Shown: positions 1 to 9,663 of the stretch, in pieces
Layout: the number at the start of each line of letters is the position of its first letter
How positions within the stretch are numbered: position 1 is the stretch's first letter
Assembly: GCA_018711265.1 (NCBI GenBank)
Contig: DVIM01000026.1
Span: forward strand, 14,038-78,037
Direction of reading: 5' to 3'
DNA from: Spyradocola merdavium
GTDB taxonomy: Bacteria; Bacillota; Clostridia; Christensenellales; UBA1750
DNA: 64,000 nucleotides
Translations under genes and position numbers: made by a program
Notes under the pieces: generated by a model
The model's database searches: none
Told to the model about the DNA's origin: nothing
Seen by the model: only the letters and a program-made list of their open reading frames with translations

Positions 1-1332
1 CTCGCGGGCGTCATCCAGAAGCTGCCCTATCTGCGCAAGCTCGGCGTCACCGTGCTCTACCTGAACCCGATCTTTGACGCCCAGTCCAACCACAAGTACG
101 ACACGGGCGACTACACGCACGTGGACCCGACCTTCGGCACGAACGAGGACTTCGTCCGCCTGTGCCGCGCGGCGCGCGCAAACGGCATCCGCGTGATGCT
201 GGACGGCGTCTTCTCCCACACGGGGGACAACAGCGTCTACTTCAACCGCTACGGCCTCTACGACTCCGTGGGCGCCTACCAGTCCAAGGACTCGCCTTAC
301 GCCTCCTGGTACCGCTTCCACGACTATCCGGAGGAGTACGACTGCTGGTGGGGCGTCAAGACCCTGCCCGAGGTGGACGAAAACTGCCGCAGCTACCGCG
401 ACTTCATCATCTACAACGAGGACAGCGTGGTGGCGCAGTGGATCGCGCGCGGGGCCTCCGGCTGGCGGCTGGACGTCGCGGACGAACTGCCGGACGACTT
501 CATCTGCGAGCTGCGCGCCCGCGTCAAGCTCGAAAACCCGGAGGCGGCGGTCCTGGGCGAGGTCTGGGAGGACGCCTCCAACAAGGTGGCCTATGGCCAG
601 CTGCGCTCCTACGCGCTCGGCCGCTCGCTGGACAGCGTGATGAACTATCCGCTGCGCACGGCGCTGCTCAACTTCTTCACCGGCAGGGGCACGGCGCGGG
701 ACTTTGCGCGCACGGTCAACTCCCTGCACGAGAACTACCCGCCGCAGATGTTCTACGCGCTGATGAACCTCATCGGCAGCCACGACCGCGCCCGCGCGCT
801 CAACGCGCTCTCCGGCCTCTCCGGCGAGGACGCCCCGAAGGAGACCTGGCGCGACCTCGAGCTGGACGGCCCGCACTACCGCATGGCGCGCCAGCGGCTG
901 ATGGCGCTCTTCGCGCTGGTCTGCGCGCTGCCGGGCATGCCCACCATCTACTACGGCGACGAGGCCGGGATGCAGGGCGCGGGCGACCCCTACAACCGCG
1001 GCACCTACCCTTGGGGCCACGAGGACCAGGAGCTGATCGCCTTCTACGCCCGGACCATCGCCCGGCGGCGCGCGGAACCCCTCTGGCGCCGGGGCGCGCT
1101 TGCGCTGCTCGCGCCGCACCCGGACGTGCTGCTCGTGGTGCGCCGGGTGGAGAACGGCCGCGACGCCCTGGGCGAGCGGGCGCACAACGGCTGCGTGCTC
1201 TTTGCGATCAACCGGAGCCAGACGCCGCTGACGCTCCTTCTCGATCCGAACGACCCCCGGCTGGCGCCCTTTGCGCGCCGCCTGGGCGAGATCGCCCTGC
1301 CGCCGCTGACTCCCATATATTTTAAGGCGTAA
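1..1332 (+). CDS. GH13 alpha-glucan hydrolase (neopullulanase/alpha-glucosidase type), 3' part
   Basis: The gene is open from the first base of the window, so its 5' end lies outside; 443 residues are visible. The TIM-barrel of glycoside hydrolase family 13 is clear: region I DGVFSH (near residue 70), region II GWRLDVADE with the nucleophile Asp, region III GEVWED with the acid/base Glu, and region IV IGSHD. LPEVDE upstream of region II stands where the neopullulanase/cyclomaltodextrinase subfamily carries its region V. The C-terminal beta domain ends in a short APLTPIYF-like strand. It should hydrolyse alpha-1,4/1,6 glucans; there is no signal peptide to judge because the start is missing. 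A glycogen synthesis operon lies 1.1 kb downstream on the other strand, which fits cytoplasmic glucan turnover. Exact substrate cannot be told. Confidence 0.9.
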   Translation, partial: LAGVIQKLPYLRKLGVTVLYLNPIFDAQSNHKYDTGDYTHVDPTFGTNEDFVRLCRAARANGIRVMLDGVFSHTGDNSVYFNRYGLYDSVGAYQSKDSPYASWYRFHDYPEEYDCWWGVKTLPEVDENCRSYRDFIIYNEDSVVAQWIARGASGWRLDVADELPDDFICELRARVKLENPEAAVLGEVWEDASNKVAYGQLRSYALGRSLDSVMNYPLRTALLNFFTGRGTARDFARTVNSLHENYPPQMFYALMNLIGSHDRARALNALSGLSGEDAPKETWRDLELDGPHYRMARQRLMALFALVCALPGMPTIYYGDEAGMQGAGDPYNRGTYPWGHEDQELIAFYARTIARRRAEPLWRRGALALLAPHPDVLLVVRRVENGRDALGERAHNGCVLFAINRSQTPLTLLLDPNDPRLAPFARRLGEIALPPLTPIYFKA

Positions 1333-1336
1333 TCCC

Positions 1337-1365
1337 TTGCGCAATGCGTTTGCGTGCGCTATGAT
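1337..1365 (+). promoter_or_regulatory. sigma-A type promoter for the DUF1858 gene
   Basis: TTGCGC at 1337-1342 and TATGAT at 1360-1365 are separated by 17 bases. A second possible -10, TATACT, follows at 1371. The start codon of the next gene is at 1408. Confidence 0.45.
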
Positions 1366-1407
1366 ATGGGTATACTGTCTACAGAAGACAAAGGAGGTCG
1401 AAAACCC

Positions 1408-1614
1408 ATGTTCGTTGTCAACAAGGAAATGACCATCGGCGAAGTGATCCGCAAGGACCCCGAGACCGCAAAGCTCCTCAACCAGTACGGCATGCACTGC
1501 ACCAGCTGCCCCTTCTCCCAGATGGAGTCCCTGGAGCAGGCCGGCATGGTCCATGGCTGCGATGTGGACGCCCTGGTCAAGGCGCTGAACGAATACTTTG
1601 CCGCTAAGGCCTAA
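1408..1614 (+). CDS. DUF1858 domain protein, 68 aa
   Basis: Small cytoplasmic protein matching the DUF1858 pattern (hybrid-cluster-protein-associated type): an N-terminal EMTIGEVI segment, then a helix with ETAKLLNQYGMHC, and a CTSC pair (residues about 32-35) followed by a helical tail. The CxxC pair could bind iron or zinc, or be redox active; the molecular role of the family is not settled. The start at 1408 is chosen because AAAGGAGG lies 10 bases upstream; an upstream in-frame ATG at 1354 would fall in the promoter. It stands alone between its own promoter and a hairpin. Confidence 0.85.
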   Translation: MFVVNKEMTIGEVIRKDPETAKLLNQYGMHCTSCPFSQMESLEQAGMVHGCDVDALVKALNEYFAAKA

Positions 1615-1622
1615 CGAAATTA

Positions 1623-1666
1623 CAGAAAGGAACCGGAAACGCGAACGCGTTTCCGGTTCCTTTCTG
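1623..1666 (+). terminator. 21-bp perfect hairpin after the DUF1858 gene
   Basis: Arms 1623-1643 and 1646-1666 are perfectly complementary with a two-base centre. The right arm ends in TTTCTG rather than a pure T run, so termination is likely but not certain. The inner part (CGGAAACGCG and its complement) recurs in the hairpin at 1864-1904. Confidence 0.6.
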
Positions 1667-1689
1667 CACAGCTCGTTGGCCGGTTCCGC

Positions 1690-1718
1690 TTGACATCCCC
1701 CTTCGCTTCTGCTACCCT
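1690..1718 (+). promoter_or_regulatory. promoter of an unassigned short transcript
   Basis: TTGACA at 1690-1695, 17-base spacer, TACCCT at 1713-1718 preceded by TG one base upstream (extended -10). No credible gene follows on this strand before the hairpin at 1864-1904. Confidence 0.5.
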
Positions 1719-1724
1719 GGAAGA

Positions 1725-1911
1725 GGGTAGCGAGGCAGCATGCGTTTCGGACGTAACGTGGGGGTCTGTATTGCGGACATGATCGCGGCCTGCGTACTGC
1801 CCTTTTTGTTTGCATTCGAATCGTTCGGGTGTTTTCTGCGCACAACGGAATGGACGCCTATGAGCAGGGGATCGGAAACGCGTTCCGCGTTTCCGGTCCC
1901 CTGCTCGTTTT
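1725..1911 (+). ncRNA. candidate small RNA of about 190 nt
   Basis: Interval between a good promoter (1690-1718) and a strong hairpin with TCGTTTT tail (1864-1911). Inside, GGCAGCATGC near 1733-1742 can pair with GCGTACTGCC near 1793-1802 with one mismatch, enclosing smaller stems (GTCTG/CGGAC near 1766-1780). An ATG at 1740 opens a frame with a hydrophobic run, but it has no ribosome site and reads through the hairpin, so coding is unlikely. I do not recognise an RNA family; length alone resembles 6S RNA but the end-to-end pairing of 6S is not seen. Confidence 0.35.
1864..1911 (+). terminator. terminator hairpin of the small-RNA unit
   Basis: Arms 1864-1882 and 1886-1904 pair over 19 bases with one G-U, followed by TCGTTTT. 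Core is near-identical to the hairpin at 1623-1666. Confidence 0.6.
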
Positions 1912-1917
1912 GGCGCG

Positions 1918-2373
1918 TCAGTCCGCCGCGGCGTCGAGCGCCCCCTCGCCAAACATGGCGGTCAGGCAGTCCGCGCCCTGGTAGAGCGTCCCGTCCAGCC
2001 AGGCGCTCTCGCACACATGGTCCGGGGCGGGGCCGTTCCCGTGGCTGCAGCGGACGAGGCGCTCCTCCTCGCCCTCCAGGACGAGGGAAACGTCCGCGCC
2101 GTTGGCATCGCCCTCCCGTGTAAAGAAATACGTCCTCTCGACCGCAGGGGCTTCATAGCCCTGCGGCGAATCCGAGACGTCGCTCTCCTCGGCGTGGACG
2201 GCGTATCCCGCCGCCTGCGCGATCTCCAGGGTGGGATACAGGTCCGCGCCCGCCTCCGCAACCCTGGGAGACGGCGCCGGGGAGGGCTGCGCCCTTGCCG
2301 CCTCGCCCGCCTGCGCCGAGCATCCCGCGAGCAGCGCGGCGCTCAGCGCCAGCCCGATGACTCCTCTCCACAT
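1918..2373 (-). CDS. small lipoprotein of unknown function, 151 aa
   Basis: The N-terminus is a type II signal peptide: a hydrophobic segment ending in LLAGC, so Cys18 would be lipidated and the protein anchored outside the membrane. After a Pro/Ala/Ser-rich linker (residues about 20-37) comes a compact domain of roughly 110 residues with several Cys (RCSHG, HVCES, DCLTA). No family recognised. The start has a strong AAGGAGGGAGG site. It is a single gene on the minus strand, between the glgA terminator and the small-RNA unit. What it binds or does cannot be said. Confidence 0.75.
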   Translation of the reverse strand: MWRGVIGLALSAALLAGCSAQAGEAARAQPSPAPSPRVAEAGADLYPTLEIAQAAGYAVHAEESDVSDSPQGYEAPAVERTYFFTREGDANGADVSLVLEGEEERLVRCSHGNGPAPDHVCESAWLDGTLYQGADCLTAMFGEGALDAAAD

Positions 2374-2392
2374 GGTCCTCCCTCCTTTTTTA

Positions 2393-2429
2393 CAAAAATC
2401 CGGCGGTCGGATTGGTTCCGGCCGCCGGA
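2393..2429 (-). terminator. terminator of the glycogen operon
   Basis: Arms 2399-2410 and 2418-2429 (GC-rich, 12 bp with one mismatch) are followed on the minus strand by TTTTTGT. It lies 15 bases beyond the glgA stop. Confidence 0.8.
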
Positions 2430-2443
2430 CTGCGTTGCGGGGA

Positions 2444-3943
2444 TTATTCCTCCTCGTCCTTCTTGGGCTCGGCCTTTGCCTCCTCCTTGAGGGGGACGGC
2501 CTGCTCCGGGGCGAGCTTGTTGTAGAGCTCCATGTACTTCTTGGCGCTGTGCTGCCAGCTGTAGTCGCCGCGCATCCCGTTGCCGATGATCTTGCGCCAG
2601 GACTTCTTGTCCTCGCGGTAGGTGGTGGTGGCGCGGGTGATGGCGTCGAGCATGTCGTGCGCGTTGTAGGAGTAGAAGGTGAAGCCCACGCCCTCGCCCG
2701 TGACGGGGTTGAAGGGCTGCACCGTGTCCTTGAGGCCGCCGGTCTCGCGGACGATGGGCACCGTGCCGTAGCGCATGGCGATCATCTGCGACAGGCCGCA
2801 GGGCTCAAAGGCCGAGGGCATGAGGAAGAGGTCTGCGCCGGCATAGATGCGGTGCGCGAGCTCGGGGTTCATCTGGTTCCAGGAGGCGACCTTGCCCTGG
2901 TAGCGGTGCGCCGCCCAGTTGAAGAGGTTGACGAACTTCTCCTCGCCCATGCCCAGCACCACGAGCTGCACGTCCAGGCTCATGATCTCGGGCAGCACGC
3001 GCTCGACCAGGTCCAGGCCCTTCTGCGAGGAAAGGCGCGTGACCATGCCGATGAGCGGCACGTCCGGGCGGATCTCCAGGCCGAGCTGCTCCTGCAGGGC
3101 GGCCTTGTTGACGGCCTTGCGCTTGCTCTGGGTGACGACGTTGTAGGTCTGCACGATCTGGGGGTCCTTGTTCGGGTTGTACTCGTCCACGTCGATGCCG
3201 TTGAGGATGCCGGTCAGGCTCTCGTGCCGCGCGCGGAGCAGGCCGTCGAGCCGCTCGCCGTAGTAGGCGGTCTGGATCTCGTTGGCATAGGTGGGGCTGA
3301 CGGTGGTGATCTCGTCCGTGTAGACCAAGCCGCCCTTCATGAAGGAGGCCGCGCCGAAGAACTCGAGCTTGTCGCTGGTGTAGGCGTCCCAGCCCAGGCC
3401 CATGAGGTCCTCGATGTAGTCCATGCCGAACACGCCCTGGTACTGCAGGTTGTGGATGGTGAACACCGTGTGAATGCCCTGGTAGAAGGGCAGGGCCGCG
3501 TACTGGCGCTTGAGCAGCACGGGGATCAGGCCCGTCTGCCAGTCGTGGCAGTGCAGGATGTCGGGCTTGTAGTCGATCAGGGGCAGGGCCTCGAGCACCG
3601 CCCGGTCGAAGAAGGCGAAGCGCTCGCCCTCGTCGCCGCCCCAGCCGTAGACCGAGGGCCGGTTGTAGTAGAACTCGTTATCGATGAAGTAGAAGGTCAC
3701 GCCGTCGAGCTTGAGCGTTTCGATGCCGCAGTACTGCCGCCTCCAGCCGAGGTTGACGTAAAAGTACGTCAAGTGCTCCATCTGCTCCCGCCACTTGGGC
3801 GCGACGTCGCGGTACAGGGGAAGGATGACGCGCACTTCCGCGCCCAGCTTCTTGAGCTGCTTAGGAAGGGCGCCGGCCACGTCCGCCAGACCGCCGGTCT
3901 TGACAAAGGGTACGCACTCCGAGGTTGCAAACAGGATCTTCAC
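2444..3943 (-). CDS. glgA: glycogen synthase (ADP-glucose type)
   Basis: Transfers glucose from ADP-glucose to the non-reducing end of alpha-1,4-glucan (GT5). The N-terminal KTGGLADV loop (residues 15-22) binds ADP-glucose; the C-terminal domain has SAFEPCGLSQ near residue 375-385 with the conserved catalytic Glu, then ETGGL. Length 499 is slightly above the usual 475-485 because of a charged tail (KAEPKKDEEE). GTG start. Last gene of glgB-glgC-glgD-glgA; a 113-base gap with a hairpin separates it from glgD. Confidence 0.96.
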   Translation of the reverse strand: MKILFATSECVPFVKTGGLADVAGALPKQLKKLGAEVRVILPLYRDVAPKWREQMEHLTYFYVNLGWRRQYCGIETLKLDGVTFYFIDNEFYYNRPSVYGWGGDEGERFAFFDRAVLEALPLIDYKPDILHCHDWQTGLIPVLLKRQYAALPFYQGIHTVFTIHNLQYQGVFGMDYIEDLMGLGWDAYTSDKLEFFGAASFMKGGLVYTDEITTVSPTYANEIQTAYYGERLDGLLRARHESLTGILNGIDVDEYNPNKDPQIVQTYNVVTQSKRKAVNKAALQEQLGLEIRPDVPLIGMVTRLSSQKGLDLVERVLPEIMSLDVQLVVLGMGEEKFVNLFNWAAHRYQGKVASWNQMNPELAHRIYAGADLFLMPSAFEPCGLSQMIAMRYGTVPIVRETGGLKDTVQPFNPVTGEGVGFTFYSYNAHDMLDAITRATTTYREDKKSWRKIIGNGMRGDYSWQHSAKKYMELYNKLAPEQAVPLKEEAKAEPKKDEEE

Positions 3944-3995
3944 GCATCTCCCGCCTTTCTAGTCGATTGCACTGTGCCTTCCCGCAAGCGAGAAG

Positions 3996-4022
3996 GCGGC
4001 AAGGGGACAAGGACCCCCTTGC
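3996..4022 (-). other. intercistronic hairpin between glgD and glgA
   Basis: GGCAAGGGG near 3997-4005 pairs with CCCCCTTGCC near 4013-4022. No T run follows, so it looks like an mRNA processing or stability element rather than a terminator; it could set glgA expression apart from glgCD. Confidence 0.4.
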
Positions 4023-4056
4023 CCGCACTGTCCTTCTCTCTTCTCCTTTGCGCTTC

Positions 4057-5181
4057 TTAGATGACTGCGTTCTTCTCGATGACGACCGGGTAGCTCTCCT
4101 GGCCGACGATGCGGCGGTCGCGCTTGATGAACGCGTTCTTGTCCGAGATGACGTGGCTGAGCTGCGCACCGTCCTGCACCTCCACGCTCTGCATGAGGAT
4201 GCAGTCCTTGACCACCGCGCCCTTGCCCACGCGCACGCCGCGGAAGAGCACGGAGTTCTCCACCGTGCCCTCGATGATGCAGCCGTCCGCCACGAGGGAA
4301 TTGACCGCCTTGGCCCCCGCCTCATAGCGGGCGGGAACCTCATCCTTGACCTTAGTATACACCGGATTGGGCCGGTAAAGCAAGGGGGTGCGGATCTCCT
4401 CGTTGAGCAGGTCCATGTTGAGCCGGTAGTAGGAGTAGATGGACTCGATGCGCGAGACATAGCCCTCGTACTTGTAGGCGTAGACCTTGAGCTCGGAGAG
4501 CTGGTTGATGAGCACGTCGCGCACAAAGTCCGTGCGGTAGTGCGCGGCGGAGATCTCCACAAGGTAGGTCAGCAGGGCCTTGTCCATCAGGTAGACGTCC
4601 ATGGAGACATTGGGGTAGCTGTGCAGGTGCGGCGAGACCTCGATGTCGACCACGCGGTTGTTCTCGTCGAGCTTGAGGTAGGTGCGGTCCGCGTCGCTGA
4701 ACAGCTCGCCCTCCCCGGGCACGTTGTAGAGGATGGTGATGTCCGCGCCGGACTCCATGTGCTTCTTCATCATGTCATCAAACGTGGTGTTGAAGACCGT
4801 GGAGGAGCCGGAGATCAGCGCATAGCGCTGGGAGGCGCGGCGCACGTAGCCCAGGTTGGAGCGGATGGCGTCGAGCATGCCGGCATAGCCGCCGGTGTTG
4901 CTGCGGGTGACGTAGGGCGGCAGGATGAACAGGCCGTCGCGCTTGCGGTTGAGGTCCCAGGCCTTGCCGCTTTCCAGGTGGTCCATCAGGGAGTGGTAGT
5001 TGCGCTGCGTGATCAGGCCCACGTTCGTGATGTCGGAGTGGACCATGTTGCTCAAGAGCACGTCGATGACGCGGTATCTGCCGCCGATGGGCATGGCGGC
5101 AATGGAGCGCGAGCGCGTCAGATCGCGCAGGCGGACGTCGCTTTCATCGCTGGTATAGATCAAGCCGAATACGTCTTTCAT
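4057..5181 (-). CDS. glgD: GlgD, regulatory-type ADP-glucose pyrophosphorylase subunit
   Basis: Paralogue of GlgC that partners it in Bacillota; 374 residues with a nucleotidyltransferase fold (N-terminal part with RYRVIDVLLSNMV near residue 36-48, VYLMDKALLTYL) and a C-terminal left-handed beta helix with hexapeptide repeats (VLFRGVRVGKGAVVKDC). The GlgC glycine-rich GGxGxRL loop is replaced by a shorter YTSDESDVRLRDLT segment, as expected for GlgD, so by itself it is probably weakly active or inactive. Its ATG overlaps the glgC stop (ATGA), implying coupled translation and a 1:1 complex. Confidence 0.93.
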   Translation of the reverse strand: MKDVFGLIYTSDESDVRLRDLTRSRSIAAMPIGGRYRVIDVLLSNMVHSDITNVGLITQRNYHSLMDHLESGKAWDLNRKRDGLFILPPYVTRSNTGGYAGMLDAIRSNLGYVRRASQRYALISGSSTVFNTTFDDMMKKHMESGADITILYNVPGEGELFSDADRTYLKLDENNRVVDIEVSPHLHSYPNVSMDVYLMDKALLTYLVEISAAHYRTDFVRDVLINQLSELKVYAYKYEGYVSRIESIYSYYRLNMDLLNEEIRTPLLYRPNPVYTKVKDEVPARYEAGAKAVNSLVADGCIIEGTVENSVLFRGVRVGKGAVVKDCILMQSVEVQDGAQLSHVISDKNAFIKRDRRIVGQESYPVVIEKNAVI

Positions 5182-6386
5182 TTTGCATCCTCCTCAGCCT
5201 TGGCCTCGCGCTTGGCCAGCACTTCCATGTCGATCTGCTCCCCGGGCTTGACCACGGAATACTCCGGGAGCACGGTTTCCTGCCCGACGACCGCGATGCG
5301 GCCATTGCCGCCCACGACGCTGTCCGGGCCGACGACCGCGTTTTCCGAGACGATCGCGCGGCGGATGCGCGCGCCCTTGCAGATGCGCGCGCCGTTCATG
5401 ATGACGGAGTTCTCCACGATTGCGCCCTCCTCCACGGTCGCGCCGGAGAAGAGGATGGAGTGGTCGACCTTGCCCGCGACGGTGCAGCCCTCGGTCACCA
5501 TGGAATCGGAGACCTCCGCGGTCTTGGCGATGTAGTGCGGGGGCAGCGTGGGGTTGCGCGCGTAGATGCGCCAGGCGCTGTCGTAGAGGTTAAAGGCCGG
5601 CGGGGACTGCAGCAGGTCCATGTTGGCCTCCCACAGGCTCTCGATGGTTCCCACGTCCTTCCAGTAGCCCTCGAAGGGATAGGCCACCATGTGCTTGCCC
5701 TCGGCCAGCATGCGCGGGATGATGTTCTTGCCGAAGTCGTTGGAGGATTCCGGGTTCTCCTCGTCCTCGATGAGGTACTGCTTGAGGTCCTTCCAGTTGA
5801 AGACGTAGATGCCCATGGACGCGTTGTTGGACTTGGGGTTGGCGGGCTTCTCCTCGAACTCGACGATGTCGCCCTCCTCGTTGGTGTTCATGATGCCAAA
5901 GCGGGAGGCCTCGTTCCACGGCACGGAGTAGACGGCGATGGTGCAGTCCGCGTGCTTCTTCTCGTGCATGGCGATCATGGCGGAGTAGTCCATCTTGTAA
6001 ATGTGGTCGCCCGACAGGACCAGGACGTAGTCCGGGTCGTACTGCTGGATGAAGGTCATGTTCGGGTAGATGGCGTTGGCGGTTCCCTTGTACCAGGTGC
6101 CGCTCTTGCCCTTCATGTAGGGCGGCAGGACGAACACGCCGCCGGTCAGGCGGTCCAGATCCCAGGGCATGCCGTTGCCGATGTAGGAGTTCAGTTCCAG
6201 CGGCTGGTACTGGGTCAAAACGCCCACGACGTCGATGCCGGAGTTCGAGCAGTTGGACAGGGGGAAGTCGATGATCCGGTACTTTCCGCCGAAGGCCACG
6301 GCGGGCTTGGCCATATTCTTGGTCAAAACGCCCAGGCGGCTTCCCTGCCCGCCCGCCAGCAGCATGGCGACACACTTTTTACCCAT
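5178..6386 (-). CDS. glgC: glucose-1-phosphate adenylyltransferase
   Basis: Makes ADP-glucose from glucose-1-phosphate and ATP, the committed step of glycogen synthesis. Motifs: LLAGGQGSRLGVLT (residues 9-22), KPAVAFGGKYRIIDFPLSN (27-45), LSGDHIYKMDY with the catalytic Asp (near 126-136), EEKP (near 180), and FEGYWKDVGT with the glucose-1-phosphate-binding Lys. C-terminal hexapeptide beta helix from about residue 285. Length 402 is normal. 50 bases downstream of glgB and overlapping glgD by 4 bases. Confidence 0.97.
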   Translation of the reverse strand: MGKKCVAMLLAGGQGSRLGVLTKNMAKPAVAFGGKYRIIDFPLSNCSNSGIDVVGVLTQYQPLELNSYIGNGMPWDLDRLTGGVFVLPPYMKGKSGTWYKGTANAIYPNMTFIQQYDPDYVLVLSGDHIYKMDYSAMIAMHEKKHADCTIAVYSVPWNEASRFGIMNTNEEGDIVEFEEKPANPKSNNASMGIYVFNWKDLKQYLIEDEENPESSNDFGKNIIPRMLAEGKHMVAYPFEGYWKDVGTIESLWEANMDLLQSPPAFNLYDSAWRIYARNPTLPPHYIAKTAEVSDSMVTEGCTVAGKVDHSILFSGATVEEGAIVENSVIMNGARICKGARIRRAIVSENAVVGPDSVVGGNGRIAVVGQETVLPEYSVVKPGEQIDMEVLAKREAKAEEDAK

Positions 6387-6436
6387 TATTACACCCTCTT
6401 CTAGTTATTTTGTATGAAGAAACAAGGCCTGCGCGT

Positions 6437-8338
<1,902 letters not shown>

Positions 8339-8406
8339 CGCCCTTCACCTCCTCAAATTCACACGCCCGGGCCCCCGCCCAAACATGTAAATTGTATGTT
8401 AATACT

Positions 8407-8435
8407 ATCATAGCATAGAATCCTAAAGTTGACTA
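8407..8435 (-). promoter_or_regulatory. promoter of the glycogen operon
   Basis: On the minus strand TAGTCA (8430-8435), 17 bases, then TGC-TATGAT (8407-8412), an extended -10. The 260-base spacer 8339-8598 is clearly AT-rich against the surrounding genes and holds divergent promoters for glgB and the reductase gene; nothing else was recognised in it. Confidence 0.5.
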
Positions 8436-8516
8436 CTCTTTTTTTGGTGAAAAAATTAAATATGCAAAATTTGTTTGGATTATGCATTTCGCGCCCTTTT
8501 CTTTCACAATATTTCA

Positions 8517-8525
8517 TGCTACAAT
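8517..8525 (+). promoter_or_regulatory. extended -10 for the aldo/keto reductase gene
   Basis: TGC-TACAAT at 8517-8525; no good -35 hexamer at the right distance, which fits an extended -10 promoter. Start codon at 8599. Confidence 0.4.
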
Positions 8526-8598
8526 ACCCCGGTAGGGGGCGTGCGCACCGGCCGCCCCGCCTTTTCCACAGGACAAAAGACAGAAGGGGGATCACGCG

Positions 8599-9612
8599 AT
8601 GGAAACCATCATCCTCGGCTCCACGGGCATCGCCGCGACGCGTTCGGGCTTTGGCGCCCTGCCCATCCAGCGCCTGAGCAAGGAGGAGGCCGCGCGCCTG
8701 CTCGTGCTCGCCTACGAAGGGGGCATCAACTTCTTTGACACCGCCAACGCCTATACCGACAGCGAGGAAAAGATCGGCCTGGCGCTGTCCTCCGTGCGCA
8801 AGAACATCTTCCTGGCCACAAAGACCGGGTCTTCGACGCCGGACCAGTTCTGGAAGCACCTGGAGCTGTCGCTCACGCGCATGAAGACGGACTACATCGA
8901 CATCTACCAGTTCCACAACCCGGCCTCCATGCCCTCGGACGAGATGCTCTCCTGCATGGTCAAGGCCAAGGCGCAGGGCATGATCCGCCACATCGGCGTC
9001 ACGGCCCACCGCCTGGACACCGCCCTTGCCGAGATCGAGTCCGGCGCGTTTGAGACCATGCAGTTCCCGCTCTCGGCCCTGTCCAGCGAAAAGGACCTGG
9101 ACCTTGTGCGCCTGTGCAAGGAAAAGAACATGGGCGTCATCGGCATGAAGGGCCTGGCCGGCGGGCTTCTGACCAGCGCCGCGCCCTCGATGGCGTACCT
9201 GCGCCGGTTCGACAACCTCGTGCCCATCTGGGGCATCCAGCGGGAGTCCGAGCTGCAGGAGGTGCTGGAGCTGGAGAAGAACCCGCCCGCCCTGGACGAG
9301 GCCATGATGGCGCGCATCGAAAAGGACCGCAGGGAGCTGGCCGGGGACTTCTGCCGCGGCTGCGGCTACTGCCTGCCCTGCCCGGCGGGCATCCCGATCA
9401 ACAACGCGGCGCGCATGCCGCAGCTCCTGCGCCGCTCGCCCTACGCCGGATACCTGACCGACGAGTGGGCCGAGCAGATGGAGCGCATCAACAACTGCAT
9501 CAACTGCCGCGCCTGCGCCAAGCGCTGTCCCTATGAGCTAGACACGCCCAAGCTCCTGCGCGCCGCGCTTGCAGACTACCGCCAGTTCCGCGCCGAACAT
9601 CTCCAGAAGTAA
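8599..9612 (+). CDS. aldo/keto reductase with C-terminal 4Fe-4S domain
   Basis: 337 residues. Residues 1-230 form an AKR barrel: FGALPIQRL near 15, GINFFDTANAYTDSE (44-58) with the catalytic Asp and Tyr, Lys near 74, and ITxHRLDT with the His region. The C-terminal ~90 residues carry CRGCGYCLPC and CINCRACAKRC, two cysteine clusters as in bacterial-type ferredoxins. Such fused AKRs are common in anaerobes and probably couple NAD(P)H or ferredoxin electrons to an unknown carbonyl substrate. AGAAGGGGGA ribosome site. Followed after 51 bases by a co-directional gene, so the two may be one unit. Confidence 0.88.
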   Translation: METIILGSTGIAATRSGFGALPIQRLSKEEAARLLVLAYEGGINFFDTANAYTDSEEKIGLALSSVRKNIFLATKTGSSTPDQFWKHLELSLTRMKTDYIDIYQFHNPASMPSDEMLSCMVKAKAQGMIRHIGVTAHRLDTALAEIESGAFETMQFPLSALSSEKDLDLVRLCKEKNMGVIGMKGLAGGLLTSAAPSMAYLRRFDNLVPIWGIQRESELQEVLELEKNPPALDEAMMARIEKDRRELAGDFCRGCGYCLPCPAGIPINNAARMPQLLRRSPYAGYLTDEWAEQMERINNCINCRACAKRCPYELDTPKLLRAALADYRQFRAEHLQK

Positions 9613-9663
9613 TTCTACCAGACTTTTTTCAGAATTTCATCAAGAAAGTAAGGAGCTGTTTTC

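Noticed and set aside
1725..1911. 6S RNA as identity of the small-RNA candidate
   Set aside because: Length fits, but the 5' and 3' ends do not form the long closing stem expected for 6S.
1740..2123. 127-codon plus-strand frame with a hydrophobic run
   Set aside because: No ribosome site, reads through the terminator hairpin and overlaps the lipoprotein gene.
2231..4060. 609-codon plus-strand frame opposite glgA
   Set aside because: Mirror frame of glgA without ribosome site or family features.
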